Shown here one piece after another: positions 33,815-43,903 of a stretch of DNA of 64,000 nucleotides. Source of the stretch: Nilaparvata lugens (lineage: Eukaryota > Arthropoda > Insecta > Hemiptera > Delphacidae). A program made the translations under genes and the position numbers. Position 1 is the stretch's first letter. Every line of letters begins with the position of its first letter. Under the pieces are notes generated by a model. The model searched no databases and was not told the DNA's origin. It saw nothing but the letters and a program-made list of their open reading frames with translations. The DNA is taken from NCBI RefSeq assembly GCF_014356525.2, contig NC_052506.1, positions 9,524,172-9,588,171 of the forward strand. Reading direction: 5' to 3'.

Positions 33815-34190
33815 ACTATAGTCTAGTGAGGTGGACGTTATAATGGCAGTGGAGAAAGATAGAACAACGTTGCCGATCCTCTGTCTAGTCAATGCCTTCT
33901 ATGGAGGGTAACTGATATCGGTTTATTCATGTAATATTAACTGTTCATTTTCGTTTAAGATAAACAATTATATTTTATTAAGCAAGAAATTATATTTTTC
34001 AATAATTTCATGATGAATTTTCATAAATGAGATGAAATATTTTGCCAATTAATTATTAATTCTACATTGTTAACAGACGATCTGGCAACAGAGCAAAGCG
34101 AGAAAGAGATAGCGCTATACGGTTTGTTGAAGGATAGCAATACCATTGCTAATTAAACACTGCCATTATAACGTGGACCTCACTACAGTC
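33815..34190. mobile_element. Foldback/TIR element inside repeat G (about 376 bp)
   Basis: The left end GTGAGGTGGACGTTATAATG with GCAGTG and the right end CACTGCCATTATAACGTGG with ACCTCACTACAGT are inverted copies. The interior has GTTGCCGATCCTCTGTCTAG and, near the right arm, GATCTGGCAACAGAGCAAAG. The left copy at 27656-28175 keeps the left end only. The target duplication could not be fixed; non-coding. Confidence 0.7.
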
Positions 34191-34308
34191 TTTGCATATT
34201 GAAGTTTCCATAGACAATCAGTAATTTTTCTAATATGTTTCCAATTTCTGTTCGAATTAAAATCCAAAGATAACTATGATAAAAATATGTATAACAAATC
34301 CAGATATA

Positions 34309-35140
34309 CAGGGTGCTTCAGAAGTAGTGTCGAACATTCTAGGGTATTGTTCCTGGATGATAGGAGACTACAAATGTCGTATTTGAAGTGTCCAAAACTC
34401 AGCGGTTATCCTTATAGCTGCCATTTTGTTTTTATCACTTGAAAATTTTCATCTCAAGAACGAAATGTTGAATTGATCTGAAATTTGACATATGAATATT
34501 TATGCTATAATGACTCAACTTGAGAGAATAAAATGAAAAATGTTGATGAACATATTCAAAATAGCGGCCATTTTTAATTTTTGATTGCAAATTTCACGGA
34601 AACCGTTCACTCTACAAAAAATTTACAAGAGACAAAAAAGTTAGCAAATTTCATCAAGATTTCAAGGATATCTGATTTATTAAGATTGGTCAAAGAATAA
34701 CAGAGGAATCAATTCTTTTCGTATTGCATCTATGACTATGAACAAACAAGATCATCTGAAGAACATTGTAAAATCAGCTGGATGGCCATATGGAGCCATA
34801 CAGAGTTTCAAAGCTTCATCTTAGATACAATTATTGGAGTTGAAAATTTAATATTGATGTTTAAATGGTGACAAGTGCTCATGCATGCAGTACAAAAATA
34901 ATTAATTTATTTTTTATTCTTAATAAGATATCTTGAAATCTTGATAAAATTTGCTAACTTTTTTGTCTCTTGTAATTTTTTTCCAAAGTGAACGGTTTTC
35001 GTGAAACTTGCAATCAAAAATCTAGAAGGATATATTAGGATAACCGCTGAGTTTTAGACACTTAAAATACGACATTTGTAGTCTCCTATCATCCAAGAAG
35101 AATGCCCTAAAATGTTCGACACTACTTCTGAAACACCCTG
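34309..35140. mobile_element. CAGGGTG foldback MITE (832 bp)
   Basis: It starts CAGGGTGCTTCAGAAGTAG and ends with CTACTTCTGAAACACCCTG, flanked by TA on both sides. Arms of about 110 bp include GATAGGAGACTACAAATGTC and AAACTCAGCGGTTATCCT. A second inner inverted pair (TTTACAAGAGACAAAAAAGT and its complement near 34955-34990) surrounds the centre. Non-coding. The end resembles those at 5098, 39841 and 55611. Confidence 0.82.
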
Positions 35141-35643
35141 TATATGAATATTTCTCTCATAAGATTAGGAATCTTCAAGGAACATTAATGAGCACCATCA
35201 CACTACTTATGCTGCAGGTACTGTGATATCGAACTGTGTGATTGAAACATTGATTCACATGCAGAGTCAACTTCATTTCAGTCGACTAATAAGCTGTGAA
35301 CCTATCGACTAGCCAATGTCAAATGAACAGCACCAGAATTAATTAACAAATCTACGTCATAGCAGCATAGCAGTCAGTCCATCTAATCAATGCAACAGCG
35401 GAGGTGGAACTGATTGCTTTATTAGCTTTGAGATACGAGTACTGACCAACTAATTGTACATCAGAGTTCAAAATGAACTAGAAAGGTCGGAATTATTTGT
35501 ACATTTGCTGATTGATATAATATGAAAATCTCGTACATTTCAGAAAAGAGCTCAGCAAATAATATATAGGTTGAATATAAAGACTATAAAACTCAGGAAG
35601 TGAAAGAGTAAAATTTTTGTGTTAAAACTTGAAGAACCCAATA
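35141..35643. other. Non-coding DNA, nothing recognised
   Basis: Unique within the window; no open frame or repeat signal. Confidence 0.3.
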
Positions 35644-35699
<56 letters not shown>

Positions 35700-36692
35700 G
35701 AAATGGCACTCACTCACTGACTGACTGACTGACTGACTCACTCACTCACGTTCAAATTTAGTAGGTATGTTCAGTTGGCCCATTAGAGGCGCACTAAGAA
35801 ATCTTTTGGCGATATTTTAACTCTAAGGGTGGTTTTAAACGGTTTAAAGTTCTTTTAGCATGTATATTCTTCTTATTCCATATCTTGAAATTATAATTGA
35901 AATGTCCATACCATATGTTAATATAGAACCAAAGACCTTAAAGACTCATAGACTCACATGCAGCGCTAGTGTCGTACTTGGAATTGAAATCCGCCATTGA
36001 GGGGGCAACACCCATAAGATTATTACATACCAATGTCACCAATGCCTTTGTGATCTATAGTATTAAAAATATTATTTATATAATATCTCGTGCTAAAATA
36101 CCCCAATGGCTGCCTTCAATTTCAAGTAAGAGCTATCATTGGGAAGGCATAGGCATTGTAAGTCTATATCTCTTTAAGGTCTTTGTATAGAACTATAATC
36201 TAGAGAGAGTACCTCTTCGAAACAGTTGTTCTGGTAGTCTAACTAAATAAAAAATTTTGTCAGGTTGGCATTAAGTTGAGTTGACTTTGTTAGGTTGGCA
36301 CCAAGTTGGAGATTGAAATGCATTTATCCAGGACCTCCTAAATACCAATTTTATTTATCCAATTAGCCAAAATTAGCGTTTTCTCAGCTTTTCTGCGTTT
36401 CCTCACCTTTTTCAATAATTGATGGAAATATATTTAAAAAAATTCAGGACACAGGTTTAGCTGAGGTGGAAGAATTTTTGTTCGCCAAAGATACGCTGAT
36501 AAAGTAACAGGTGTTTTTCGAAATCAAATTGACATAATACGTTCAAATTCGGTACAGAGGTTCCACTGAGGTCTAAATGCAGGCGAGCGAAGCGAGCCCG
36601 CTGATCTCATTTTTGGACGATCCAGTCGGGGTCCAAGGGGCGGAGCCCCCTGCCTAGACGGATATGGCGAGCGAAGCGAGCCTGACGACTAG
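35644..36692 (+). mobile_element. Non-autonomous Helitron, copy 1 (1049 bp)
   Basis: It begins TC after an A (A|TCTATATATA), continues AAAGCGAAATGGCACTCACT, and ends GCGAAGCGAGCCTGACGACTAG followed by T. TC...CTAG between A and T, with a GC-rich hairpin about 10 bp before the end, is diagnostic of Helitrons. There is no Rep/helicase frame. A (TA)n run (35646-35695) and GACT/CTCA repeats (35706-35750) lie just inside the 5' end. The minus-strand paralogue is 54811-55492; a fragment lies at 59179-59345. A hAT MITE is inserted at 35930. Confidence 0.85.
35930..36185. mobile_element. hAT-type MITE, copy 1 (256 bp, 8-bp TSD)
   Basis: The ends are CAAAGACCTTAAAGA and CTTTAAGGTCTTTG. It is flanked by TATAGAAC at 35922-35929 and 36186-36193, a perfect 8-bp duplication as made by hAT transposases. 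The paralogous Helitron at 54811-55492 has the uninterrupted site (single TATAGAAC context). The second copy, 61524-61779, has exactly the same length in opposite orientation. An open frame runs through the element from a GTG codon but has no ATG start or hAT domain. Confidence 0.9.
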
Positions 36693-36704
36693 TATAACCT
36701 ATAA

Positions 36705-36825
36705 ACTTGAGTATGAATAGGAATTGACATTGGGTAATATAATATACGGCAAGGCAGACCATTCAAAAGGATCTCTCTGCCGATAAAAGCCATATGAATA
36801 AATAGGAATAAATAAATAGGTTGAA
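36705..36825 (+). repeat. SINE-like 3' end
   Basis: ATTGGGTAATATAATATACG, then TCTGCCGATAAAAGCCATAT followed by AATAAATA repeats. The GATAAAAGCCATA block equals the 3' end of the minus-strand element at 6605-6780, so both probably share a 3' end recognised by the same LINE machinery. Confidence 0.45.
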
Positions 36826-37112
36826 TTAGGATCAAAAGTTTGCTAAAATTTTTCATGAATTGATCAACCTATTTGAAACAATTTTCCAACTATCATTTTA
36901 TAGCATAGACATGGTTAGAGTAATAAAACTATTTTAAATTGTTGGAGCCAGCAAGATACCCGTTTTACCTATAAATATACTTAAAAAGGAGCTCACTCTA
37001 ATCTAGTTGAATGAAACATCAAGTTGAGTATGGCTTCTTCTATGATAGAGCCATTATTGAAAACAATGGCTGTTATGAATCTAGAATCCAAAATCTAGTT
37101 GAGCCTAATGCA

Positions 37113-37236
37113 AGGGTAAAAATCATGTTTTTGGACTCAGGGGACCTTGAAACGTATAGAAAACTTGGAATTAGGGTAACTTATTTTTTTTGGAAAGCAA
37201 TACTTTCCTTACCTATGGTAATAGGGCAAGGAAAGT
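37113..37236 (-). repeat. Family E fragment
   Basis: The reverse complement gives ACTTTCCTTGCCCTATTACC and AAAGTATTGCTTTCC, as at the start of the long copy at 57239-58095. Only the first 120 bp of the family is present. The overlapping open frame at 37011-37238 is not supported. Confidence 0.6.
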
Positions 37237-37535
37237 GAAAATTTCTGAAGTCAATATTAATTTCATTTGTTTAGTATATGGCAGATACACAACACATATC
37301 AAGCTCTCATGAGTCTCAAATGTCTACATAATATACTATATTTTTCAATTTCTTCAAGATGTTGTGTAGTTTTTTTATGTTCTTTGATTCATAGCATGAA
37401 TTACAGTCACCAATCAAGTAAACCTGAATGTGAAATAAAGAATATTTGAATGAATAATCTGAAAAAGGAAAAAAATGTTAAAAGTCTACTATTGCTGTCG
37501 AGTCTATAGTGGTTTGATTAGAAGTGACTAATTTA

Positions 37536-37595
37536 CTAGTAATTCTGTGAACAGTAGACATCATGCAGTTTCCTCATCTAATAACACTATGGAAT
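37536..37595 (-). repeat. Solo 3' end of family A
   Basis: CTAGTAATTCTGTGAACAGT and AGACATCATGCAGTTTCCTC match the terminal 55 bp of family A and nothing more. It sits about 240 bp before the full copy at 37782. Confidence 0.6.
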
Positions 37596-38378
37596 CTACT
37601 AGGGTTGTTAGATGTGTGATATAAATGATGAAGCTTCAAACGCAGTAGGCCTGTATGATGCAATTGATTTGTGATTGTGATGAACAAACTTATGATAGAA
37701 TTTAGTTAACAAGAGCTACTGGATACAAGATACAAGTAATGACGCTTCAAAAGCAGTGTATGGTTCAATTGATTGAATATACTAGTAGATCTGTGAACAG
37801 TAGACCTCCCGCAGTTTTCTCATCCACAAGTATCTGATGTCACCTGTTCTAGTTGATTCAGTTGAATCACAATTCACAGTTGAATCATAATTTACTCTTA
37901 AAAACTGTTACTTGTTTTCTCCAGGATCAAAAACTCACTTAGCCAATGTTAAAATAAACTCAGTCCACGTTTAAAGTTGTATTCCATATGATTATTTATC
38001 CAGTTCCGTTATAATCTTTCCATCTGATAAAAATATTTCTCAACTATTTTCAATTTTTTTTTTATCAAGAATATTATAATTTCTTCAGCATTATTTAGTT
38101 CATTAATTCATTTTTTGTTTTATTTTAAATCACCTATTAAATTTTGTATTCAAATGTGAGAATATTGATACTGATGGGCACGCATACAAAAAAATATTGA
38201 AACCCCCCTACCTTATAGAAATAGACACGGCCAGACATCTGTGTAATGCATACAATTAATAATCCACTTGTCAGCTGATTGATTATGAATAATTCTACAG
38301 TCTGATTAATCCTATCTTTAAAGTAGATGATAGTGATATCAGAGTATGGAGGAATTCCTTTTTTTCATATTATCCTTA

Positions 38379-39400
38379 GGCCCATGTTATACGGACAGAA
38401 AAAACGCGACAGATTTTTCGCCACGTAGACGCCAAGCCTACCGAGCAATGGACGTCACTGTGTGCAAGTTATACGAACGTTTTATCTGTCGCGTCGGACC
38501 CTGTAAACCCGGCGTCAGCGTCGACAACGCGACCGGACCGGTAAAATTGGCAGAAAAAACGCGATAGAAATGACGCGAGTACTGTTATACGGGCAGCTTT
38601 TACGCGGCAGATCCGTACTTCCCCCCCACCATACTCCTCCGGGCGTACACTTCTCCCCCACCATACTCCTAGTTCCTAGGCGCCAGTTGTGCAATACTGT
38701 TGTTGTGACCTTCGCCAATAAGTAAACATTAAACAAATTTCCGTTTTTTTTTAAGGAACCTCAGAGAGAAATAATTTAAATTAAATTATTTTAGGATATT
38801 TCTCATTATCTGTCATCATGGTTGAAATTTTACAAATAAACCTCAATAATTTTTAATAAAACACACATAATACATTTTATTCTCTTAACTTAGTGTAATT
38901 ACCAATCTTTCTACTGGTTGAATACTCTGCTTCATATTGGTCTCCTTTTTTTGGATTTCCCCACACACAAGGCCAAGCAGCTCATCAAAGGAAGAAACAG
39001 ACATCCTGTAGTATTGAAAAAACTTGTCTTCGTACTGCCTGTGTAGTGCGAATGTAGTGTGAAATGTCCCAGTAGTCAATCGGCTACTTAACACAGGGTG
39101 TGTGCTCCAACGCCTCTTCTTCCTTTTTGTATCATCAACGTAAATTACCATTAACTGGTGAAAACCTACACAACCTATTCGCACTGCATCCATATTTTGT
39201 GCTGTAGCAGACTACAAGAGACACTGATCGGGAGTGGATATTGGCTCCCTCGGAGCCTGCCGCGGCGTGTTTGCTGCTCGTATAACAGCTCCCTGGCGTC
39301 GACGACGCGGCGTTATTGCTGCTCGTATAACAGCACTGAATTGTTAGTTCAGCGTCGGCGTTTTATCTGTCGCGTTTTTTCTGTCCGTATAACAAGGGCC
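38379..39400. mobile_element. PIF/Harbinger-like element, non-autonomous (1022 bp)
   Basis: The terminal inverted repeats are GGCCCATGTTATACGGACAG...GTTTT and the reverse of CCGTATAACAAGGGCC, with AAAACGCGACAGAT inside. It is flanked by TTA (38376-38378) and TAA (39401-39403). The intact family A copies read CCTT.AAATG at this point, so the original duplication was probably TTA with one later base change, which fits the 3-bp TWA rule of PIF/Harbinger. It carries an N-terminal transposase fragment only. The ends are markedly GC-rich compared with the host repeat, with repeats of GTTATACGRGCAGC. Confidence 0.8.
38885..39193 (-). pseudogene. N-terminal fragment of a Harbinger-type (HARBI1-like) transposase
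   Basis: The frame from an ATG at 39193 encodes 102 residues. The segment KRRWSTHPVLSSRLTTGTFH (about 25-45), then YEDKFFQYYRMSVSSFDELL (about 54-73) and ERLVITL near the end are the conserved start of PIF/Harbinger nucleases (pattern R-W..HP....R...G.F....L...KFF.Y.RMS...FDELL). In the family this continues into a DDE nuclease domain, giving roughly 350-400 residues; here it stops right after VITLS at 38885 and the rest is gone. No MADF/Myb partner gene is seen. It is a decayed or internally deleted derivative, inactive as a nuclease. Confidence 0.78.
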
Positions 39401-39840
39401 TAAAAATGCAACATTTCAAAAAACCTTGTATATACATCGACGCGCAGTTGATTCCTGCCAAATCTCATCGAATTCTATCAAAGCGTTTGGCCGTAATCGC
39501 GTTACATACAGACAGACAAAAGAAAATCCGAGTTGAAACATAGACCTCACTACGTTCGGTCAATGATTGGACCGACAATTCGGTACCAAATCTTCGAATA
39601 ATGTGATAAAGATTTAACTTAATTAATCTGAATGTAATTTGTAATTCATAATGGAGATATCATAAATGTGACTGACTATTTGTAGTAGAAAATTAACCCA
39701 ATGAGAGTTTATCTATTTTCAATTGAAAATTCCCTCATAATAGAAGCAGAGACGACTGAAACAAGTATCGTTAAACATTATATTTACTTTATAGTAGAGC
39801 TTAGTCACAATAAAAAACCTTTCGTAAATACAGAGTGTTT

Positions 39841-40378
39841 CAGAGAAACGGGAAATTTTGAAAGTTGAATAAATTCAAGAAAACAATTCTTCAATTAAAG
39901 TTTTTCATATCATTTGATAGTAAAAATAATGCCATTTTAGAATGAATACCGTAACATTTATTTTTTGAAGATGACATCTTGCAGGTATGTTCCTTTTATA
40001 TGCAAACAATCATGTAGTCTATCCGTCACATTGTCTATAGTTTGACGTAACATTACAACTGGAATTATTGAAATCGCTTCTCGAATCTTGGCTTTCAATT
40101 CTTCCGTTGTTGCAGAATTGAAAGCCAAGATTCGAGAAGCGATTTCAAATTCCAGTTGTATGTTACGTCAAAAGACACTGGCACGAAGAGACTACAGAAA
40201 TGTTTGCATAGAAAAGATGCACACCTACAAGATATCATCTTCAAAAAATAAATGTTATGATATTTATTCTACAATGGCATTCTTTTTACTATTAAATGAT
40301 ATAAAAAACTTTATTTAAAGATTTGTTTTTTTTTAATTATTCAACTTTCAGAATTTCCCGTTTCTCTGAAACACCCTG
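39841..40378. mobile_element. Tc1/mariner-like foldback made of two inverted 3' ends (538 bp)
   Basis: The ends CAGAGTGTTTCAGAGAAACG and CGTTTCTCTGAAACACCCTG are flanked by TA on both sides. Both arms carry the same sequence inward: ATTCAACTTTC, then AATGCCATTNTTTTTACTAT, then a remnant of the transposase C terminus, meeting head to head at about 40105. The element thus consists of two inverted copies of a transposon's 3' end. Confidence 0.8.
39958..40113 (-). pseudogene. C-terminal remnant of a Tc1/mariner-like transposase
   Basis: On the minus strand, after a 2-nt indel near 40080, an open run encodes EAISIIPVVMLRQTIDNV and TDRLHDCLHIKGTYLQDVIF before KK and a TAA at 39960-39958. An ELKAKIR segment precedes it. 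The pattern ELR.RI...I....L......RL..C....G.H.E is the usual C-terminal end of DD(E/D) transposases of the Tc1/mariner group. A more decayed second copy lies in the other arm on the plus strand (about 40115-40255, ELKAKIREAISN). No catalytic domain remains. Confidence 0.5.
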
Positions 40379-40652
40379 TATTTACGAATGGTTTTTTATT
40401 GTGACTAAGTTGTACTATAAAGTAAAGATACTGTTTAAAGATACTTGTATCAGTCGTCTCTGGTTCTATTGTGAGGAAATTTCCAATTAAAAATAGATAA
40501 ACCTTCATTGTGTTAATTTTCTACTACGAATTTATGATAACTCCATTATGAATTACCAATTACATCCAGATTAATTAAGTTGAATCTTTATCACATTATT
40601 CGAAGATTTGGTACCGAATTGTCGGTCCAATCTAATCTCAATCTAATCTAAT

Positions 40653-40673
40653 CTCTTTCTCTGAAACACCCTG
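40653..40673. repeat. Solo Tc1/mariner-like end next to the palindrome
   Basis: CTTTCTCTGAAACACCCTG followed by TA repeats the right end of the inner element (40360-40378) only about 20 bp beyond the palindrome. The intervening sequence is a short TCTAATCTCAATCTAATC run. It could be a scar of the rearrangement that built the palindrome. Confidence 0.45.
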
Positions 40674-41824
40674 TATCATCCATTTAAATACGCTCGAACA
40701 ACCGGTCAACAATCTCACCCATTTATGAACCTATGAATTTCCAATTCCTGAACTAGTACAGTACACTATAACAAACTGGAATGCCTTCAAACAAGTACAA
40801 ACTAGCCCAGAATGACTAGAAGTGATCGATAAAAATATCGTAAAATTATACCAACGAGTTTAGTCAATACAGGAATGAAAGAGGTCGTATATTTTAATGA
40901 GCTGACCATTATCAATAAACTGAACATATTCTTGCAACTATTATTGAATAAATTCAGTTAGAATGTGGTCTCGACCGCTTGATCCGAATTTATTTGAATG
41001 ATTGAGGTGGGCGTTCCTTCCTCCACAGATCCATAAGCCGCTATATGGTATCAGATTTTAACTTTCACTAGCACTTGCCCCGCCTGAAATGTGAACGTTG
41101 AAATTCATAAACCACAATCCTTGACATTAATGAGTCGATCATGTAGAAACTCATTACCAAGGATTTCAAAACTGCTGGTCAAATGTGATCCAGCAGTCAA
41201 GCTTAGTAGCTGAAATTACATGGGAAGAAAGTTTTAAAGTCCTGTATTTATTAGAACGTTTTACGGATATAATTTGAGATCATCTTCATAGACCCTCGTG
41301 TTATCAAGGGTCGATCAAGCTCATTATTAAATTTATACTGGCGTTATTAAATTATTGAGTCTTCTTATGAAAATCCTAGTAGACTATTAGCAGTACTTAC
41401 AATAGTTACTTCTCAGCATTGAAGCATAACAAAACATGAGATACTGTAAGTTAAGAAAGAACATGAAAAATACTGTGAATACATAAGGCTATAGGTAGTT
41501 GAACGGATCCAATAGATCTAATCTTCAAATGCGCTCAAAACAATAATCCGCGGATCCAATACAAGAGATCTCTAAATGTACTCAGAGATCTCAAATGTAC
41601 ATAATTCATGGACTTCAGACTTCACTTTCGAATATAATATTAGATGTTGATAAGAGGCTTTTAATAATATTATGATACTAGATGTAAGGTACTTTTAGAG
41701 TAACTTCAATCTTGAAGTATTCAATCTTGAATCAGAGTAAAATTCAATCTTGTGAGTCATCCAATTGAATACTGAAAGTTTTTAATACTATTGAATATTC
41801 AGAATGATTTCTAAGTAGTACTCG
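40674..41824. other. Non-coding DNA, no gene recognised
   Basis: Unique, AT-rich. No repeat match or supported open frame. Confidence 0.3.
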
Positions 41825-41827
41825 TAA

Positions 41828-42301
41828 GGCTTGTCACACACCGATTAGTCAAGACAAGACTAGTTACAATACTTCACATTGCTGCCTATGACGCAACACA
41901 CATTGATTAGTCATTGCAATTAGACATGACTCCATAAGAAACTAGACAAGACAAGACATGATCAGACACAATACTTCACATAGTTGCTTATGAAGCAACA
42001 CACACTGATTAGTCATTGCCATTGGCCATGACTCCATAAGCAACAAGACAAGACATGATCAGACACAATACTTCACATAGTTGCTTATGAAGCAACACAC
42101 ACTGATTAGTCATTGCAATTAGACATGACTCCATAAGAAACAAGACAAGACAAGACATGATCAGACACAATACTTCACATAGTTGCTTATGACGCAACAC
42201 ACACTGATTAGTCATTGCAATTAGATATGTCTTCATAATCAATTATGTGAAGTATTGAGTCTGATCATGTCTTGTCTTGACTAACTGGTGTGTGCCTAGC
42301 C
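41828..42301. mobile_element. Foldback element with internal 102-bp tandem repeats
   Basis: The left end GGCTTGTCACACACCGATTA, GTCAAGACAAGAC and the right end's complement GGCTAGGCACACACCAGTTA are inverted, flanked by TAA (41825-41827) and TTA (42302-42304), compatible with PIF/Harbinger-type TWA targets. Inside, CATAGTTGCTTATGAAGCAA, CACACACTGATTAGTCATTG and AAGACATGATCAGACACAAT repeat about four times with a period near 102 bp. The left-arm sequence itself appears to be the expanded unit. Non-coding; the minus-strand frame is a repeat translation. Confidence 0.7.
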
Positions 42302-42304
42302 TTA

Positions 42305-43249
42305 GATGACACTCTGAATAGTATGAAATTTTCAATATCAAACTACTTATAAACAATTTGAACCATATAGTTAGTCGACTTTGTTCCAGTCGATTTCTTC
42401 CCTTTTTTTCTAGGTCAATTTATATTTCCGAATGTCTTGTGGCTGACGTCACCACCAGTCAATGGTGGTTACAACGTTGTTCGGTGGACAATAAAAAAGC
42501 GCATAATAACAGTTTGCCGATTCTCTAGCGTCCAGTTATTGGCTGGATGTTGCCGCTACTTCCAAACCTGGCATTTTGTGCTGAGTGAGGATTGAGTGAC
42601 GGAGGAGGAGGAGGTTGGGAGGACAGGAAGGCCTTTGTGCCAAGCACAAAACTACAGAAAAGTGTTTCTCGCAAGTGACAGATGATCGCTTCTCAGCATC
42701 GGGGCGTTGTTAGCTGCTTTTCAGGAGACTGCATTTCGCACCAGGATCAGCTGCCTGCTCCACTTCCGATTGACGACTATCCCTCTCTCGGCCACTCCTC
42801 TCTCTCACTCCCTTTGACTCACTCATCTCCTTCAACTACAAAAGATGCAATCTTGTTCTCTTCGTTCTAGTGCTCTTCTATTTCAGATCAGCAGCATCGT
42901 TTCTTTCTATTGTCTTCCAGTAACAAATGAGGAGAGATAGAAGATCAAACGGCAACAGATTACATTGACTGTTCCATCCTACCAACATTCGGTGCCTGAA
43001 GCGTTGTCTCTCTCTGTCTCTCCTCGACGCTCTTATCACTCCTTTTTTCTATCTCTATCTTCTCCACAACGGCCTAACGCCAGCTTTCCATACTCTTTCT
43101 CTCCCATTCTACAAAGCATTGTCATTGACTTTCAACCCTTAACTTTGCCAAATCACACTAGGCCTATACGCTACCTTATGACGGACATTCACTAGTCTAT
43201 GTTGTGCTTTCTCTCGACTCTCCCTTTCAAATTCAAAAATCAATCAAAA
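42305..43249. other. Unique, less AT-rich DNA; no gene supported
   Basis: 42420-43200 is richer in GC and pyrimidines than its surroundings and has short plus-strand open frames (42682-42870 and 42965-43195) of Ser/Pro/Leu-rich composition without domains. This may be a promoter or UTR-like region, but no direct signal decides it. It includes GTGGCTGACGTCACCACC (a CRE-type TGACGTCA near 42434). Confidence 0.3.
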
Positions 43250-43440
43250 CAGTTCCCTTCCCGCTAAATTTGGACTCGGAATTAGATTCAAAGTGAAGCA
43301 ACATAAACTACCTTCTAGACTTAGTACTATCAAAATTTGGAAAGGGAACAGTTTTGAGCTAGGCCTGTTGATCCTTTTCTAATCATATTTGATGTGTGTA
43401 TTCTTGAAAATGTAAAAAATAAATAAATGAATAGAGTGAG
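43250..43440 (+). repeat. Dispersed retroposon 3' end (family R)
   Basis: Plus-strand copy: CAAAATTTGGAAAGGGAACA, GTTTTGAGCTAGGCCTGTTG, then AAAAAATAAATAAATGAA at the end. It supports the orientation assigned to the family. Confidence 0.55.
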
Positions 43441-43457
43441 ATTCACTTCAAACTGTA

Positions 43458-43608
43458 TGGCCCGGTTGCACAAAAGCCGGTTAAATTTTAATCGTGGTTA
43501 ATTTCACGAGAACCAATCAGATAAGGCTTTTTTGAGAAGACGGCTTCTCTGATTGGTTCTCGTGGAATTAATCACGATTAAAACTTGACCGGCTTTGTGC
43601 AACCGGCA
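43458..43608. mobile_element. Short palindromic MITE (about 150 bp)
   Basis: Arms of about 65 bp (CCCGGTTGCACAAAAGCCGG, then AATCGTGGTTAATTTCACGA, GAACCAATCAGA) are repeated inverted with few changes; the loop is about 15 bp. No open frame. The target duplication is not clear (TATGG/CACTA flanks). Confidence 0.78.
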
Positions 43609-43903
43609 CTACGAATTTCTAATAAATATCATCATTGCTTCCCATTTGAAAACTGCTAACGATTGATTCCAAGTGAATCTCATAACAGGAAAAAACTGAA
43701 AATAAGTGAATCTATAACAGAAAAAACTTAAAATGGAGCAATCTATTCAAGTTATTTTTATCTGTGCTTGGAGACACACTCGTTCTCTAATTGACTTCTC
43801 AAGCACCAAATTAATCTTCAGAACAATCGTTCGAAATTAAACGAACAAATTTCTTCTCTCCAATTAAATCATTAGAAATTTTTCACCAGTTTTGTTTTGG
43901 AGC

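Larger units (their letters stand above)
37782..39564 (-). mobile_element. Family A repeat, long variant, split by a Harbinger element
   Basis: On the plus strand it starts CTAGTAGATCTGTGAACAGT and ends ACGTTCGGTCAAT. Apart from the insertion at 38379-39400, it matches the reverse complement of 14027-14779 block by block (AAACTCAGTCCACG region, GATACTGATGGGCACGC, CCGTAATCGCGTTACATA). Its 39564 end abuts the large palindrome directly. Confidence 0.72.
39565..40632. repeat. Large near-perfect palindrome (1.07 kb)
   Basis: GATTGGACCGACAATTCGGT at 39565 is matched by the complementary end at 40632 (AATTGTCGGTCCAATC). The arms can be followed inward by eye through ACCAAATCTTCGAATAATG, TTTTTTATTGTGACTAAG and the TA-CAGAGTG ends of the inner element to a centre near 40105. 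The arms differ by scattered substitutions and small indels. The whole is an inverted duplication that includes, but is larger than, the transposon at 39841-40378. Confidence 0.85.

Noticed and set aside
42009..42242. 77-codon repeat-containing open frame
   Set aside because: It is a translation of the 102-bp tandem units inside the foldback element.
42682..43195. Two Ser/Pro/Leu-rich plus-strand frames
   Set aside because: They come from a TCTC/CTTC-rich pyrimidine stretch, without domains or splice-site support.
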